Positions 26,038-35,737 of a DNA stretch of 57,596 nucleotides are shown in pieces (position 1 is the first letter of the stretch; each line of letters starts with the position of its first letter). Both the position numbers and the translations under genes were made by a program. The stretch lies in assembly GCF_000426385.1 (NCBI RefSeq), contig NZ_AUFG01000024.1, forward strand, positions 1 through 57,596, in the 5' to 3' direction. A model generated the notes under the pieces. It was given only the letters and a program-made list of their open reading frames with translations, was not told the DNA's origin and did no database searches. The DNA is from Arsenicicoccus bolidensis DSM 15745 (GTDB lineage Bacteria; Actinomycetota; Actinomycetes; Actinomycetales; Dermatophilaceae).

Positions 26038-27330
26038 ATGCGTGCGTTCTTAAGGCTCCAGCGGTGGCTCCGCGAGCACGTCATGCTGGTCGACGCCTTC
26101 TGGGCGGGGGTCGTCACCCTGCTCTGCCTCGTCGTGTCGGCAGGCGTGCTCGACGAGCTCACCGTCGGCTGGGTGGGCTGGCTCGCGTGGACCCTCCTCG
26201 GCACCAGCCTGCCCCTCGTGTGGCGCCGCACCAGGCCCGACCCGGCCATTGTGGCGGTCGCGCTCGGCTGCGTGGTCCAGCTCGTGATCGCTGACAACGT
26301 CATGCCCCAGAACCTCGCGGCGCTCATGATGCTCTACGCGGTCGCGGCCCACGGGCACCCGCGGTGGCGCTACTGGTGGCTCGCGGCCGCGCTGGTCGGC
26401 GGGGTGGTGGGCGCCTGGGACTGGACCTACAACTGGGTCCGGCCTGCCGGCGCGCAGCGCGTGGAGTACGCCGTCATCAGCTGGGTGTTCGTCGCCGCCA
26501 TGAGCGTCGCGTGCTTCGTGCCCGGGGCCCTCGCGAGGCAGCGGCGCGACATGGTGCAGAGCCTGCGCGACCGGGCGGACTCCCTGGAGCGCGAACGCGA
26601 CTCGATGGCGCGCCTCGCCGCGCAGGAGGAGCGGGCCCGGATCGCGCGCGAGATGCATGACGTCGTCGCGCACTCGCTCAGCGTGATCGTGGTCCAGGCG
26701 GACGGAGCGTCGTATGCCGTGGAGCACGGTGACGTCGACGCCTCGCGCATGGTCGCCGCCCGGACGCTCGCCACGATCGGCGACACCGCCCGGGGCGCGC
26801 TCGGCGAGACCCGGCGCCTCGTGGGGGTGCTGCGCGAGGAGGGGGAGGCGGCGGCCTACACCCCGCAGGCCACGCTCGAGCAGGTAGAGGAGCTGGTGGC
26901 GCACGTCAACGACGCGGGCTTGCCGGCGACCCTGACGCAGGTCGGCGACGAGCGGGTGCACGAGGCGCTCGGGCCGGCGCAGCAGATGGCGGCCTACCGC
27001 GTGGTGCAGGAGGCGCTGACCAACGCCCTCAAGCACGCGGGACCGGCGGCGACCGTGCGGGTCGAGCTCGCTCACCACCCGGACCGGGTCGAGCTGGCCG
27101 TGCGCGACACGGGTCGGGGTCCAGGTGGCGGGTCGGACGGGCGCGGCCATGGGCTGATCGGGATGCGCGAGCGGATGGCGTCGATCGGCGGGACCTTCAC
27201 GGCCCGGGAGCGGGTAGGGGGTGGCTTCGAGGTGCTTGCTAGCCTGCCGACGCGGGACCCGGAGGCGCCGCCGACGGCGCCCACCGTGCCGGTCCCGGTC
27301 ACGACGGGACGACGACGGGAGCGCGAGTGA
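26038..27330 (+). CDS. sensor histidine kinase (HisKA_3 type)
   Basis: 430 residues. Four to six N-terminal membrane helices are followed by a coiled region (RDRADSLERERDSMARL) and the H-box RIAREMHDVVAHSLSVI with phospho-acceptor His207. The ATPase domain has VVQEALTNALKHAG and DGRGHGLIGMRERM. TAGCGT lies 6 nt before the ATG, supporting a leaderless start. Paired with the next gene it probably controls the ABC module downstream. Confidence 0.93.
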   Translation: MRAFLRLQRWLREHVMLVDAFWAGVVTLLCLVVSAGVLDELTVGWVGWLAWTLLGTSLPLVWRRTRPDPAIVAVALGCVVQLVIADNVMPQNLAALMMLYAVAAHGHPRWRYWWLAAALVGGVVGAWDWTYNWVRPAGAQRVEYAVISWVFVAAMSVACFVPGALARQRRDMVQSLRDRADSLERERDSMARLAAQEERARIAREMHDVVAHSLSVIVVQADGASYAVEHGDVDASRMVAARTLATIGDTARGALGETRRLVGVLREEGEAAAYTPQATLEQVEELVAHVNDAGLPATLTQVGDERVHEALGPAQQMAAYRVVQEALTNALKHAGPAATVRVELAHHPDRVELAVRDTGRGPGGGSDGRGHGLIGMRERMASIGGTFTARERVGGGFEVLASLPTRDPEAPPTAPTVPVPVTTGRRRERE

Positions 27331-28001
27331 GCGACGAGCAGATCAGGCTGCTGCTGGCGGACGACCAGGAGCTGGTGCGGATGGGCTTCCGGATGGTGCT
27401 GGACGCCCAGCCCGACATGCAGGTCGTGGGTGAGGTGGGCGACGGCGCGGCGGCGGTCGAGCTGGCCGCGCAGGCCGACGTGGTGCTCATGGACATCCGG
27501 ATGCCACGCATGGACGGCGTTGAGGCGACCCGACGGATCGTGGCCTCGGGCGCCGCGGCCAAGGTCCTCGTGCTCACGACCTTCGACCTCGACGAGTACG
27601 TCCACACCGCGCTCAAGGCCGGTGCCGGCGGCTTCCTCCTCAAGGACGCGGGCCCGGCGGAGCTGCTGGCCGCCATACGCGCTGTGCACCAAGGAGACTC
27701 GGTCGTCGCCCCGAGCGCGACCCGGCGCCTGCTCGAGAGGTTCCTGCCCGGGCTGCCCGACGAGCACGAGCCCCTGCGGAGCGCCGAGGAGCGGCTCGCC
27801 CCGCTGACCGAGCGGGAGCGCGAGGTGCTGCTCGCGGTGGGGCAGGGGCGCTCCAACCAGGAGATCGCGGCCGAGCTCTATGTGGCCGAGGCCACCGTCA
27901 AGACCCACGTCGGGCGGATCCTCGCCAAGCTCCACCTGCGAGACCGGGTGCAGATGGTCGTCCTCGCCTACGACACAGGGCTCGTGCGACCGCAGTCGTA
28001 G
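27327..28001 (+). CDS. NarL/FixJ-type response regulator
   Basis: 224 residues. The receiver domain has ADDQ at 11-14, phospho-acceptor Asp56 (VVLMDIRMPRMDG) and Lys in FLLKDAGPAE. The C-terminal LuxR HTH begins LAPLTEREREVLLAVGQG and ends VKTHVGRILAKLHLRD. The start is a GTG overlapping the kinase stop (GTGA). A promoter-like TAGCGT at 28079 precedes the next operon, a probable target. Confidence 0.94.
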   Translation: MSDEQIRLLLADDQELVRMGFRMVLDAQPDMQVVGEVGDGAAAVELAAQADVVLMDIRMPRMDGVEATRRIVASGAAAKVLVLTTFDLDEYVHTALKAGAGGFLLKDAGPAELLAAIRAVHQGDSVVAPSATRRLLERFLPGLPDEHEPLRSAEERLAPLTEREREVLLAVGQGRSNQEIAAELYVAEATVKTHVGRILAKLHLRDRVQMVVLAYDTGLVRPQS

Positions 28002-28134
28002 GCCCGCTGCGCCCGTGGTCCTCGGGTCGCCCCCGGGGTCGAGACCGCAGGTCGATCCGGGCGACACCGGCCGCTCCCTAGCGTCGACATCGACCGCGCA
28101 CCAGCGATGTCCGACGACCAGACGGAGCGACCCG

Positions 28135-28899
28135 ATGACGACCACCAGCCCGACCACCAGCCCGACCACCGTGACCCGCGCGGCCGTGCGCGCGCGTGAC
28201 CTCACCAAGACCTATGGCAGCGGCGACACCCGCGTCGTCGCCCTGGACCACGTGGACGTGGAGATCGCCGAGGGGGAGTTCACCGCGATCATGGGCCCGT
28301 CGGGGTCCGGCAAGTCGACGCTGATGCACTGCGCGGCGGGCCTCGACGACGTCACGAGCGGGCAGGTCTGGGTCGGCGACACCGACCTCACCACGCTGGA
28401 CGACACGCGGCTGACGCTGCTGCGGCGCGAGCAGGTGGGGTTCGTCTTCCAGGCCTTCAACCTGCTCCCGACGCTGACCGCCGAGGCCAACATCACCCTG
28501 CCCCTGCGCCTCGCGGGCCGCACCCCCGACCGCGAATGGTTCGAGCATGTGGTGCGGGTGCTGGGCCTGACAGATCGTCTGGGGCACAAGCCGACCGAGC
28601 TCTCCGGCGGGCAGCAGCAGCGCGTGGCGGTGGCCCGCGCCCTCGTCATGCGGCCGCGCGTGATCTTTGCCGACGAGCCGACGGGCGCCCTCGACAGCGT
28701 GACCGGGCACGAGCTGCTGGACTTCCTTCGGCGCTGCGTGCGTGAGCTGGGCCAGACCGTCGTGATGGTGACCCACGACCCCGGGGCCGCGACGTATGCC
28801 GACCGCGTGCTGCTCCTCGCGGACGGTCGCATGGCGGGGGAGCTGCGGCACCCCACCGCCGACGACGTGCTGGCCGCCCTGCGCGGGCTGGGGGCGTGA
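28135..28899 (+). CDS. ABC transporter ATP-binding protein (LolD/MacB type)
   Basis: 254 residues after a Thr/Pro-rich N-terminus. Walker A is MGPSGSGKSTLMHC, Q-loop region VFQAFNLLPTLTAEANI, signature LSGGQQQRVAVARAL and Walker B IFADEPTGALDS, as in ATPases that partner FtsX-like permeases. GGAG lies about 8 nt before ATG 28135. The 133-bp gap before it contains TAGCGT at 28079-28084, a likely -10 that leaves a leader of about 45 nt. Confidence 0.94.
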   Translation: MTTTSPTTSPTTVTRAAVRARDLTKTYGSGDTRVVALDHVDVEIAEGEFTAIMGPSGSGKSTLMHCAAGLDDVTSGQVWVGDTDLTTLDDTRLTLLRREQVGFVFQAFNLLPTLTAEANITLPLRLAGRTPDREWFEHVVRVLGLTDRLGHKPTELSGGQQQRVAVARALVMRPRVIFADEPTGALDSVTGHELLDFLRRCVRELGQTVVMVTHDPGAATYADRVLLLADGRMAGELRHPTADDVLAALRGLGA

Positions 28900-31505
28900 T
28901 CGCCGTGCGCACCTCGATCTCCCTGGCGGCCAGCATGATCCACGGTCAGGCCCGGCGCTTCGTCAGCGTCCTGGTCGCCATCACGATGGGCATCGCCTTC
29001 GTCGCGGCCACGTTCATGGTGGGCGACACCTTCCGCGAGTCCCTGGCGCGCGACGCCGCCGGCTCGGTGGGCCGAGCGAGCGTGGTCGTCACCACGCCGG
29101 ACGGGTCCTCGGGCGTGGGGGGCGCGCCTCGCGGCGGCCCGGCCGCCATACCCCCCGGGCTCGCCGCGCAGGTGACGCGCGCCTACCCGGGTGCCTCCGT
29201 GCGCACGGTGGCCGGCGGGGCCGTCCAGCAGGACCTCGGGGGTCGCGAGGCCTCCCTCGTGCTGCGGTCAGTGCCGCAGCTGTCCGGGACGACGACGCTC
29301 ACGGCCGGACGCCTGCCCGCCCGCCGCGGCGAGATCGCCGTCGTGGACTGGGTCGCCTCGGCGCGCAAGCTCGCCGTGGGCAGCACGACCCGCCTGCTGC
29401 AGCGCGGCACCGGCACCAGCCCTGGCACCGGCACCGAGCAGCGGCCGCAGGAGGCCCGTCCGGCCGAGGCCACGGTCGTCGGCATCGTCAAGCCGGGGCG
29501 TGACGTCGTGCAGGGCCAGGGGATGCCGGTGGCCTTCGCCCAGGACCAGGACATCTGGGCCTGGACGGGCACCACGGGCTATCGGGAGCTCGACCTGACG
29601 CAGGCTCCGGGCGGCGCGGCCGTGGACAACGAGCAGCTGCGCGCCTCCGTCGCCGGTCTCCCCGCAGCCAAGGGCCTCACGGTCCGCACCGGCCAGCAGG
29701 AGAAGGACCACCGCGTGACCCAGATGGTCCAGGGCGTCACGCAGCTCACCGCGATGCTGCTCGTCTTCGCGCTCATCGCCGTGTTCGTCTCGGCGCTGGT
29801 CATCGCCAACACCTTTGCGATCCTCGTCGCCCAGCGCACCCGTCAGCTCGCGCTCCTGCGCTGCATCGGCGCCGAGCGGCGGCAGGTGCGCGGGTCCGTC
29901 GTGGCCGAGGCGCTGCTCGTCGGCGTCCTCGGCTCCGTCGCGGGGCTGGCGCTCGGCGCGGGTCTGGCGGCGACGCTCGTGCAGCTCTCGCACGGCACCG
30001 ACATGGACCTCGGCAGCCTGGTCGTCACCCCGCTCGCGGTCCTGGCTCCCCTCGCGACGGGCATCCTGGTCACCCTCGTGGCGAGCCTCGCCCCGGCCCG
30101 CGCGGCGACGCGCGTCAAGCCGCTCGCGGCCCTGCGCCCCGAGACCGCGACGCGGGTGCGGCGCGTCCGCGCCCTGCGCGTCGGGGTCGGATCGGTCCTC
30201 GCGGCAGGTGGGTTCGGGCTGCTCGTGCACGGCGCCCTCCAGCACCAGCTCGTGACGGGCATCCCCGGTGGACTCCTGTCCTTCCTCGGCGTGCTCATGG
30301 TCGCCCCCGTGGTGGTGCCCGGCCTCGCCCGCGCCGTCGGTGCGCTGCCCGCCCGCCTCGGCGGCGTCCCCGGGTCGCTCGCCGTCGACAACGCCGGCCG
30401 CAACCCCGCTCGGGCCGCGGCCACCGCGAGCGCCCTGCTCGTCGGGGTCACGCTGATCACGATGATGAGCGTGGGCTCGGCGACAGGGGTGCGCTCGGCC
30501 ACCGACGCGCTCGACAAGCAGACCCCCGTGGACGCCCTCGTGCAGGCGCCGCAGGGCCTGGCGCAGCGTGACCTCGACACCCTGCGGCGCAGCAGCGTCG
30601 TCGGTGCGGCCACCCTCGTCGTCGACGCCCCGGCCACGCTGACCCACGGCGGACGGCCGGTGCACGTCGGCCAGAGCGGTGGGCAGAGCGACGGTCAGGC
30701 CGGCGGATCGAGCGGCGGGCAGACCACCGTCACCGGCGCCGACGACGCGGCGGTGCAGGTCTCGCGCCGGCCGCAGCTCTTTGCCGGGCTCGACGACCAC
30801 ACCGTGCTCCTGCCGGCGAGCTCCGGCCTGCGGACCGGCGACACCGTGACCCTCGCCCACGGCGCGACGCGGCTCGACCTGCGCGCCGACGTCAGCGCGG
30901 ACCATGCGGACGCACCGGTCGTCACGGCGGCCACCGTGCGGCGCCTCGACCCCCAGGCCAAGGGGTCCGCGTGGATCAGGTTCGCCGAGGTCAAGGACGC
31001 GGCCACCGCGTCGGAGCAGCTCGCCCAGGACGCCGTCGCCATCCAGGGCGCCCAGGTCCAGGGGGTCGCCACCCAGCGCGCCGAGATGGAGCGCATCATG
31101 GGCGTCGTCCTGCTCGTCGTGACCGGCCTGCTCGGCATCGCCGTGCTGATCGCGCTGGTCGGCATCGGCAACACCCTCGGCCTCTCGGTGCTCGAGCGCA
31201 CCCAGGAGTCCGGCCTGCTGCGCGCCCTCGGCCTCACGCGCCGCCAGCTGCGCAGCACGCTCGGGCTCGAGGCGCTGACGCTGGCGGGCGTGGGCACGAT
31301 CGTGGGGCTCGCGCTGGGGGTGGCCTACGGCCTCGGCGGGGCCTACGCGCTCTTCGGCAGCGAGATGACCATCACCACCGAGATCCCTTGGGCGCGGCTG
31401 GGGCTCGTCGTCGCCGTGGCGCTCGCCGCGGGGTGGCTGGCGTCCGTCATACCGGCTCGTCGGGCCGCGCGGGTGAGCCCGTCCGCGGCGCTGGCCACCG
31501 ACTGA
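28896..31505 (+). CDS. FtsX-family ABC permease
   Basis: 869 residues. An N-terminal helix precedes a long extracellular domain; two FtsX domains follow (ALIAVFVSALVIANTFAILV near 290 and GLLGIAVLIALVGIGNTLGL near 750). A low-complexity stretch rich in Gly, Ser and Gln (SGGQSDGQAGGSSGGQ) sits in the second extracellular domain near residue 595. The GTG start overlaps the ATPase stop (GTGA). Such pairs are mechanotransmission-type transporters that act on lipoproteins, peptides or cell-wall enzymes; the substrate is unknown. Confidence 0.92.
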   Translation: MIAVRTSISLAASMIHGQARRFVSVLVAITMGIAFVAATFMVGDTFRESLARDAAGSVGRASVVVTTPDGSSGVGGAPRGGPAAIPPGLAAQVTRAYPGASVRTVAGGAVQQDLGGREASLVLRSVPQLSGTTTLTAGRLPARRGEIAVVDWVASARKLAVGSTTRLLQRGTGTSPGTGTEQRPQEARPAEATVVGIVKPGRDVVQGQGMPVAFAQDQDIWAWTGTTGYRELDLTQAPGGAAVDNEQLRASVAGLPAAKGLTVRTGQQEKDHRVTQMVQGVTQLTAMLLVFALIAVFVSALVIANTFAILVAQRTRQLALLRCIGAERRQVRGSVVAEALLVGVLGSVAGLALGAGLAATLVQLSHGTDMDLGSLVVTPLAVLAPLATGILVTLVASLAPARAATRVKPLAALRPETATRVRRVRALRVGVGSVLAAGGFGLLVHGALQHQLVTGIPGGLLSFLGVLMVAPVVVPGLARAVGALPARLGGVPGSLAVDNAGRNPARAAATASALLVGVTLITMMSVGSATGVRSATDALDKQTPVDALVQAPQGLAQRDLDTLRRSSVVGAATLVVDAPATLTHGGRPVHVGQSGGQSDGQAGGSSGGQTTVTGADDAAVQVSRRPQLFAGLDDHTVLLPASSGLRTGDTVTLAHGATRLDLRADVSADHADAPVVTAATVRRLDPQAKGSAWIRFAEVKDAATASEQLAQDAVAIQGAQVQGVATQRAEMERIMGVVLLVVTGLLGIAVLIALVGIGNTLGLSVLERTQESGLLRALGLTRRQLRSTLGLEALTLAGVGTIVGLALGVAYGLGGAYALFGSEMTITTEIPWARLGLVVAVALAAGWLASVIPARRAARVSPSAALATD

Positions 31506-31554
31506 CACGCGGCTCCCAGGCCCCGGGCCTAGGCTGGCAGGAAGGAGGGACGAG

Positions 31555-32067
31555 ATGGGTCGGGTCGAGCGCGAGGTCTACGCCGCGGCCACGTCACCGC
31601 GCCACGTGCGCGCGCTGACGGTCGGTGCCGGCACGCTGCTCGCCGCCCTCCCGCTGCCGGCGCCGCTGCGCGCGGGCCTCGGGATCGCGGGCTACCTCGG
31701 CGGGCTCGCCCTGCCGGCCGACCACGTCCCGACCGACGAGCCCGACCACCTGTGGCACCTGCGCCGCCAGGTCGGGGCGGTCGGCGACTGGCTCGACGAC
31801 CGCCGGGGAGCGCTCGGCTGGGACGTCGAGACCTGGCTCGACCGGGTGCTGGCGCGGGCGCGCGGCGTGCTCGACGACCCGAGGCTGGTCACCGACCCCG
31901 AGCGGCTGGCGGGCCTGTCCCGGCTCCTGCTCGTCGAGCTGCCCGAGGTGCTGCGCGACGGCGACGACGTGGCGCTCGAGCCCGACCCGACCCGGCGCCG
32001 GCTGCGGGTGGCGCTGCGGCTGGACCAGCTCGACCGGCGGCTGGCGGCCCTGCGCACCCCCGCCTGA
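31555..32067 (+). CDS. hypothetical protein, 170 residues
   Basis: No family recognised. Residues 20-55 form one or two hydrophobic segments (ALTVGAGTLLAALPLP and AGLGIAGYLGGLALPA). The rest is soluble, Arg/Asp/Leu-rich and probably helical (DQLDRRLAALRTP at the end). AAGGAGGG about 6 nt upstream supports ATG 31555, and TAGGCT at about 31529 is a likely -10. Followed by a strong terminator. Confidence 0.7.
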   Translation: MGRVEREVYAAATSPRHVRALTVGAGTLLAALPLPAPLRAGLGIAGYLGGLALPADHVPTDEPDHLWHLRRQVGAVGDWLDDRRGALGWDVETWLDRVLARARGVLDDPRLVTDPERLAGLSRLLLVELPEVLRDGDDVALEPDPTRRRLRVALRLDQLDRRLAALRTPA

Positions 32068-32148
32068 TCGCCGCCACGTACCCCAGGCCCGAGGCCGCCA
32101 CGCACCCAGGCCCGCAGACCCCCAGGCCCGTCATACCGCCCAGCAGCA

Positions 32149-32188
32149 GCGAGTCGCCCCGACCGATGGACCGGTCGGGGCGACTCGC
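32149..32188. terminator. bidirectional terminator hairpin
   Basis: GCGAGTCGCCCCGACCG (32149-32165) is the exact reverse complement of 32172-32188, with a 6-nt loop: a 17-bp stem. It lies between convergent genes (31555 rightward, 32205 leftward). Confidence 0.88.
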
Positions 32189-32204
32189 GTGACGGACGGG
32201 GTGA

Positions 32205-32519
32205 TCAGGCCTTGTTGGTGCGGGCGTCGATCTGCGCCTGCAGGTCGACGTCACCGATGTCGTTGCTCTGGCGCTTGACCGCGGAGACGAACCCCTTGGC
32301 CGCCTGACGCTGCGCCACCAGGCGCGCGATGCCGATCACGAGACCGGAGAACGCCGCGAAGGCCAGCGCTTCCTTCCAGTCCACGTCGGGGTTGGTGGGG
32401 TCGGAGGGGGCCTCCTTGCCCGTGGCCTTCTGCCAGCCCGAGTTGACGATCTTGTTGGCCACCATGCCGGCCAGCATGGCGGCGCCGGTGCCAATGAGCT
32501 TCCACACGTTAGGTCCCAT
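32205..32519 (-). CDS. DUF4235 membrane protein
   Basis: 104 residues starting MGPNVWKLIGTGAAMLAGMV. Two membrane helices (about 5-25 and 50-70) surround KATGKEAPSDPTNPDVDWKEAL, the conserved middle of DUF4235 proteins common in actinobacteria. The function is not known. I start at ATG 32519; an upstream extension enters the promoter of the divergent thiamine operon. Confidence 0.83.
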   Translation of the reverse strand: MGPNVWKLIGTGAAMLAGMVANKIVNSGWQKATGKEAPSDPTNPDVDWKEALAFAAFSGLVIGIARLVAQRQAAKGFVSAVKRQSNDIGDVDLQAQIDARTNKA

Positions 32520-32563
32520 GCGTTGAGTCTCACACGATCTTCGCGGTAGCGTCACGTTTCACA

Positions 32564-32650
32564 CGACAGGGGAGCGCAGATCGCGCTGAGAGTGCGGGCG
32601 ACCGCAGACCCTCCGCACCTGATCCGGTTAGCACCGGCGCTAGGGAGTCG
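32564..32650 (+). ncRNA. TPP riboswitch (THI element)
   Basis: The conserved TPP aptamer elements occur in order: GGGGAGC, GCTGAGAG, GACCCT, CACCTGATCCGGTTAGCACC and TAGGGAG. The closing P1 helix can form from CGAC (32564-32567) and GTCG (32647-32650). TAGCGT at 32547 is a plausible -10. Downstream, GGTCACC and GGTGACC form a hairpin just before AGGAG and the ykoE-like ATG, so thiamine pyrophosphate probably represses translation initiation or termination there. Confidence 0.95.
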
Positions 32651-32710
32651 GATTCTCGAGGCGACCCGAGGGGTCACCTTCCCTCTTGGTGACCGACCAG
32701 GAGATCTCGT

Positions 32711-33376
32711 ATGCCGAACACCACCGGCTCCGCCGCCACCGCGCGGCCGGGCCAGCACGCACGACCGTCCGCGCTCGCCACGGGGGCCCTCATGTCATGG
32801 CGAGGCATCGACCTCGTCCTCGGCGCCGTCCTCGCCGTCGCGCTGGGCGTCGCCTTCTGGGGGTGGGACAGCACCCTCTACCACGTCGTCGAGGCGGCCG
32901 CCGTCGGCTATGCCCCGATCGGCTCGCTCGCGCTCGGCGTGTGGGTGCTCCCCGCCGTGGCCGGCGCGCTGCTGATCCGGCGTCCCGGCGCGGCCCTCTA
33001 CGTCGAGCTGATCGCCGCGAGCGTGGAGACGCTGCTCGGCAGCAAGTGGGGCTGGCTCGTGATGCTGTCCGGGCTGCTGCAGGCGCTCGGGGTGGAGCTG
33101 GCGATGTGGCTGTGGCGCTGGCGGCGGTTCGACATGGTGGCCGCGGTGCTGGGCGGCGTGCTCGGTGCCGTCCTGGAGATCTGCCTCTACGAGTGGTGGC
33201 AGTACGTCCCGCAGCTCGCCTGGATCCACAAGCTCGTCTACCTCGGCTTCGGCATGGTCTCGTGCGCGCTGATCGCCGGGCTCGGGGGCGCCGCGCTGGT
33301 GCGCGCGCTGGCCCGGGCCGGCGTGGTCGACGCCTTCCCGGCGGGCCGCGAGGCGCGTGAGTCCCACGGCCGCTGA
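32711..33376 (+). CDS. ECF transporter S component, YkoE-like (thiamine/HMP)
   Basis: 221 residues with five to six membrane helices. MSWRGIDLVLGAVLAVALGVAFWGW and the GLLQALGVELAMWLWRWRRF region match YkoE, the substrate-binding subunit for thiamine or hydroxymethylpyrimidine. The TPP riboswitch supports a thiamine role. AGGAG lies 8 nt before ATG 32711. It overlaps the fused energising gene by 20 bp. Confidence 0.9.
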   Translation: MPNTTGSAATARPGQHARPSALATGALMSWRGIDLVLGAVLAVALGVAFWGWDSTLYHVVEAAAVGYAPIGSLALGVWVLPAVAGALLIRRPGAALYVELIAASVETLLGSKWGWLVMLSGLLQALGVELAMWLWRWRRFDMVAAVLGGVLGAVLEICLYEWWQYVPQLAWIHKLVYLGFGMVSCALIAGLGGAALVRALARAGVVDAFPAGREARESHGR

Positions 33377-35597
33377 CGCCTCCCTCGAGCGTGGTCTCGA
33401 CCTCGACGAGGGTCCGAGGGGGGCTCTCGTCGAGGTCGACGACCTCACCTGGCTCCCGTATGGCGCCGCCCGCCCGGTCCTCGACGCGGTGTCGCTGCGC
33501 GTGGCGCCGGGGGAGCGGGTGCTGCTCGCGGGCGCCAGCGGGTCCGGCAAGTCGACCCTGCTCCGGGCGCTGGCCGGCGTGCTCGCCGACACGGGTGGCG
33601 GTGACCAGACGGGGCAGGTGCGGGTGTCGCGGCAGGTGGGCCTGCTCCTGCAGGATCCCGACGACGCGGTGGTCGCGCGGACCGTGGGGCGCGACGTGGC
33701 CTTCGGCCCCGAGAACGCCGGCGTGCCACGCGGGCCGCTGTGGGAGCGGGTGCGGGCGGCGCTGGACTCCGTGTCCTTCCCGTATGCCGTGGACCGCGAG
33801 ACGCGCGCCCTGTCCGGCGGCGAGACCCAGCGCCTCGCGCTCGCGGGCGTGCTCGCCCTCGACCCGGGCCTCGTGCTGCTCGACGAGCCCTGCTCGATGC
33901 TCGACCCCCAGGCCGCGGAGGCGGTCCGGTCGGCGGTGGCCCTGGCCGTCGCCGAGGTGGGGGCCACCCTGGTGGTCGTCGAGCACCAGCTCGCGCACTG
34001 GGTGGACGTCTGCGACCGGCTCGTCGTGCTGGGCGACGGCGGTCGGGTGGTGGCGGACGGCCCGATGACGTCGACGCTGGCCGCCGAGGGGGAGCGGCTG
34101 GCAGAGCTGGGCCTGTGGGTGCCGGGGGCGCCGCCGCCGTCGTCGATGGAGGTGGCGACCGGGCTGGTGACCCCGGTCCGGCCGGGCGGGGTGACGGCCT
34201 CGATCGACGCGGTGCTGCGCCAGGTGCAGCCCGGGCTGGCCTCGTGGCAGGCGGTGCACCCGCCGCAGCTCGTGCTGCAGGACGTGGCGCTGGAGGCCTC
34301 GCCGGGGGAGGCGGTGGCCGTCACCGGCCACTCGGGCGCCGGCAAGTCCACGCTGGTGGCCTGCGCCGCCGGGCTGCTCGAGCCGACGTCCGGCACGGTG
34401 CGGCTGGGGGCCGGCGACCGCGAGGCGCCGCATGGCTGGCGGGCTGCGGAGCTTGCCGCAGCGGTCGGGTGGGTGCCCCAACGACCCGAGCTGCCGATCA
34501 CCGCCCGGACCGTCGTCGACGAGGTGATGCTGACCGGTCGGGCGCTCGGCCAGGACGAGGACGCCCTCGCAGCCCGGGCCGGGGCGCTGCTCGAGGTGCT
34601 CGGCCTCGGCGACCGCCGCGACGCCGACCCGCACACCCTCTCGGGGGGTGAGCAGCGACGTCTCTCGCTCGTCGCCGCCCTCGCCCACGGCCCGTCCGTG
34701 CTCCTGCTCGACGAGCCCACCGTCGGCCAGGACCGCCACACGTGGGCCGCCGTCACCGGGGTCGTCGAGGCGGCCCGCGCCGCAGGGACGACCGTGGTGG
34801 TGTCCACGCACGACCGCAGCCTGGCGTCGCGCTGCACCCGCGAGCTCGTGCTCGCGAGGCCGCAGGCCGGCGCAGAGCCGGTGCGCCGTCGTGCGCAGGG
34901 GCTGGCGGCATACGCCTCGGCCCTGCCGCTGATGCTGGTGAGCCTGGTGGCGATGGTGGTCGGGTTGGTCGTGCCCACGGTGCCGGCGGGGCTGGGTCTG
35001 CTCGGGGCCGAGCTGGCGCTGCTCCTCGTGCTGTGCGGGGTGCGCTGGCCGCAGCCGGTGCTGCGGCTCACCCCGGTGGCGATCGGCGCGGCCTCGTTGT
35101 GGTGGTCCAACTGGTGGTGGGCCGAGACGCGTGATCCCGTCGCGGCGCTGCTGCCCGCGCTGCGCATGACGTCGGCGGCGCTGCCCGGCGTGGTGCTGGC
35201 GGGCTACCTCGAGCCGTTCTCGCTGGGGGACCAGCTCGGGCAGCGACTGCGGCTGCCGGCACGTCCGGTGGTGGCGGCGGTGGTGGCGCTGCAGAGGTTC
35301 GACCAGCTGCGGTCGACCTTTGGCGACCTGCGCGCGGTGCGCCGGGCGCGTGGTGTCCTGGGGCGGGGGGTCAAGGACGCGGTCGTGCTGACCTTTGCCC
35401 TGCTGGTGCAGGCGTTGCGGCAGGCGGGGCGGCTCGCGGTGGCGATGGAGGCGCGGGGCTACTCGTCGCCCGTGGTGCGGTCGGGGCGGCGCACGTGGGC
35501 GGAGCCCGCGCGGTGGGGCCGGACGGACCTGTGGGTCGTGGTGTGCGCCGTGACGCTCGCCGCCGCGGCGGCTGTGGGGCACCTTCTGGGGAGGTAA
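33357..35597 (+). CDS. fused ECF transporter ATPase-ATPase-T component (YkoD-YkoC-like)
   Basis: 746 residues combining three parts. The first ATPase (about 25-245) has Walker A GASGSGKST, signature LSGGETQRLALAG and Walker B LVLLDEPCSML. The second (about 300-515) has GHSGAGKST, LSGGEQRRLSLV and VLLLDEPTVG. The C-terminal 230 residues are a T component with about five helices and VAMEARGYSS, the coupling-helix motif (A-R-G) that contacts the ATPases. YkoD is a double ATPase and YkoC a separate T protein in Bacillus; here one chain carries both. GTG start at 33357. Confidence 0.92.
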   Translation: MSPTAADASLERGLDLDEGPRGALVEVDDLTWLPYGAARPVLDAVSLRVAPGERVLLAGASGSGKSTLLRALAGVLADTGGGDQTGQVRVSRQVGLLLQDPDDAVVARTVGRDVAFGPENAGVPRGPLWERVRAALDSVSFPYAVDRETRALSGGETQRLALAGVLALDPGLVLLDEPCSMLDPQAAEAVRSAVALAVAEVGATLVVVEHQLAHWVDVCDRLVVLGDGGRVVADGPMTSTLAAEGERLAELGLWVPGAPPPSSMEVATGLVTPVRPGGVTASIDAVLRQVQPGLASWQAVHPPQLVLQDVALEASPGEAVAVTGHSGAGKSTLVACAAGLLEPTSGTVRLGAGDREAPHGWRAAELAAAVGWVPQRPELPITARTVVDEVMLTGRALGQDEDALAARAGALLEVLGLGDRRDADPHTLSGGEQRRLSLVAALAHGPSVLLLDEPTVGQDRHTWAAVTGVVEAARAAGTTVVVSTHDRSLASRCTRELVLARPQAGAEPVRRRAQGLAAYASALPLMLVSLVAMVVGLVVPTVPAGLGLLGAELALLLVLCGVRWPQPVLRLTPVAIGAASLWWSNWWWAETRDPVAALLPALRMTSAALPGVVLAGYLEPFSLGDQLGQRLRLPARPVVAAVVALQRFDQLRSTFGDLRAVRRARGVLGRGVKDAVVLTFALLVQALRQAGRLAVAMEARGYSSPVVRSGRRTWAEPARWGRTDLWVVVCAVTLAAAAAVGHLLGR

Positions 35598-35737
35598 TGG
35601 ATCCCTAGTCCTGGTGACGGGTCTCGACTACTCTGGGTAACGCCTAGTGGGTATCAGCAACGTCATCCGTGACGCCCCCACGGCCAGCGGGTCGGGCTCC
35701 CGAGGGGGGAGTCCGGCCCGCCTCGGCGTCCGCCGCC

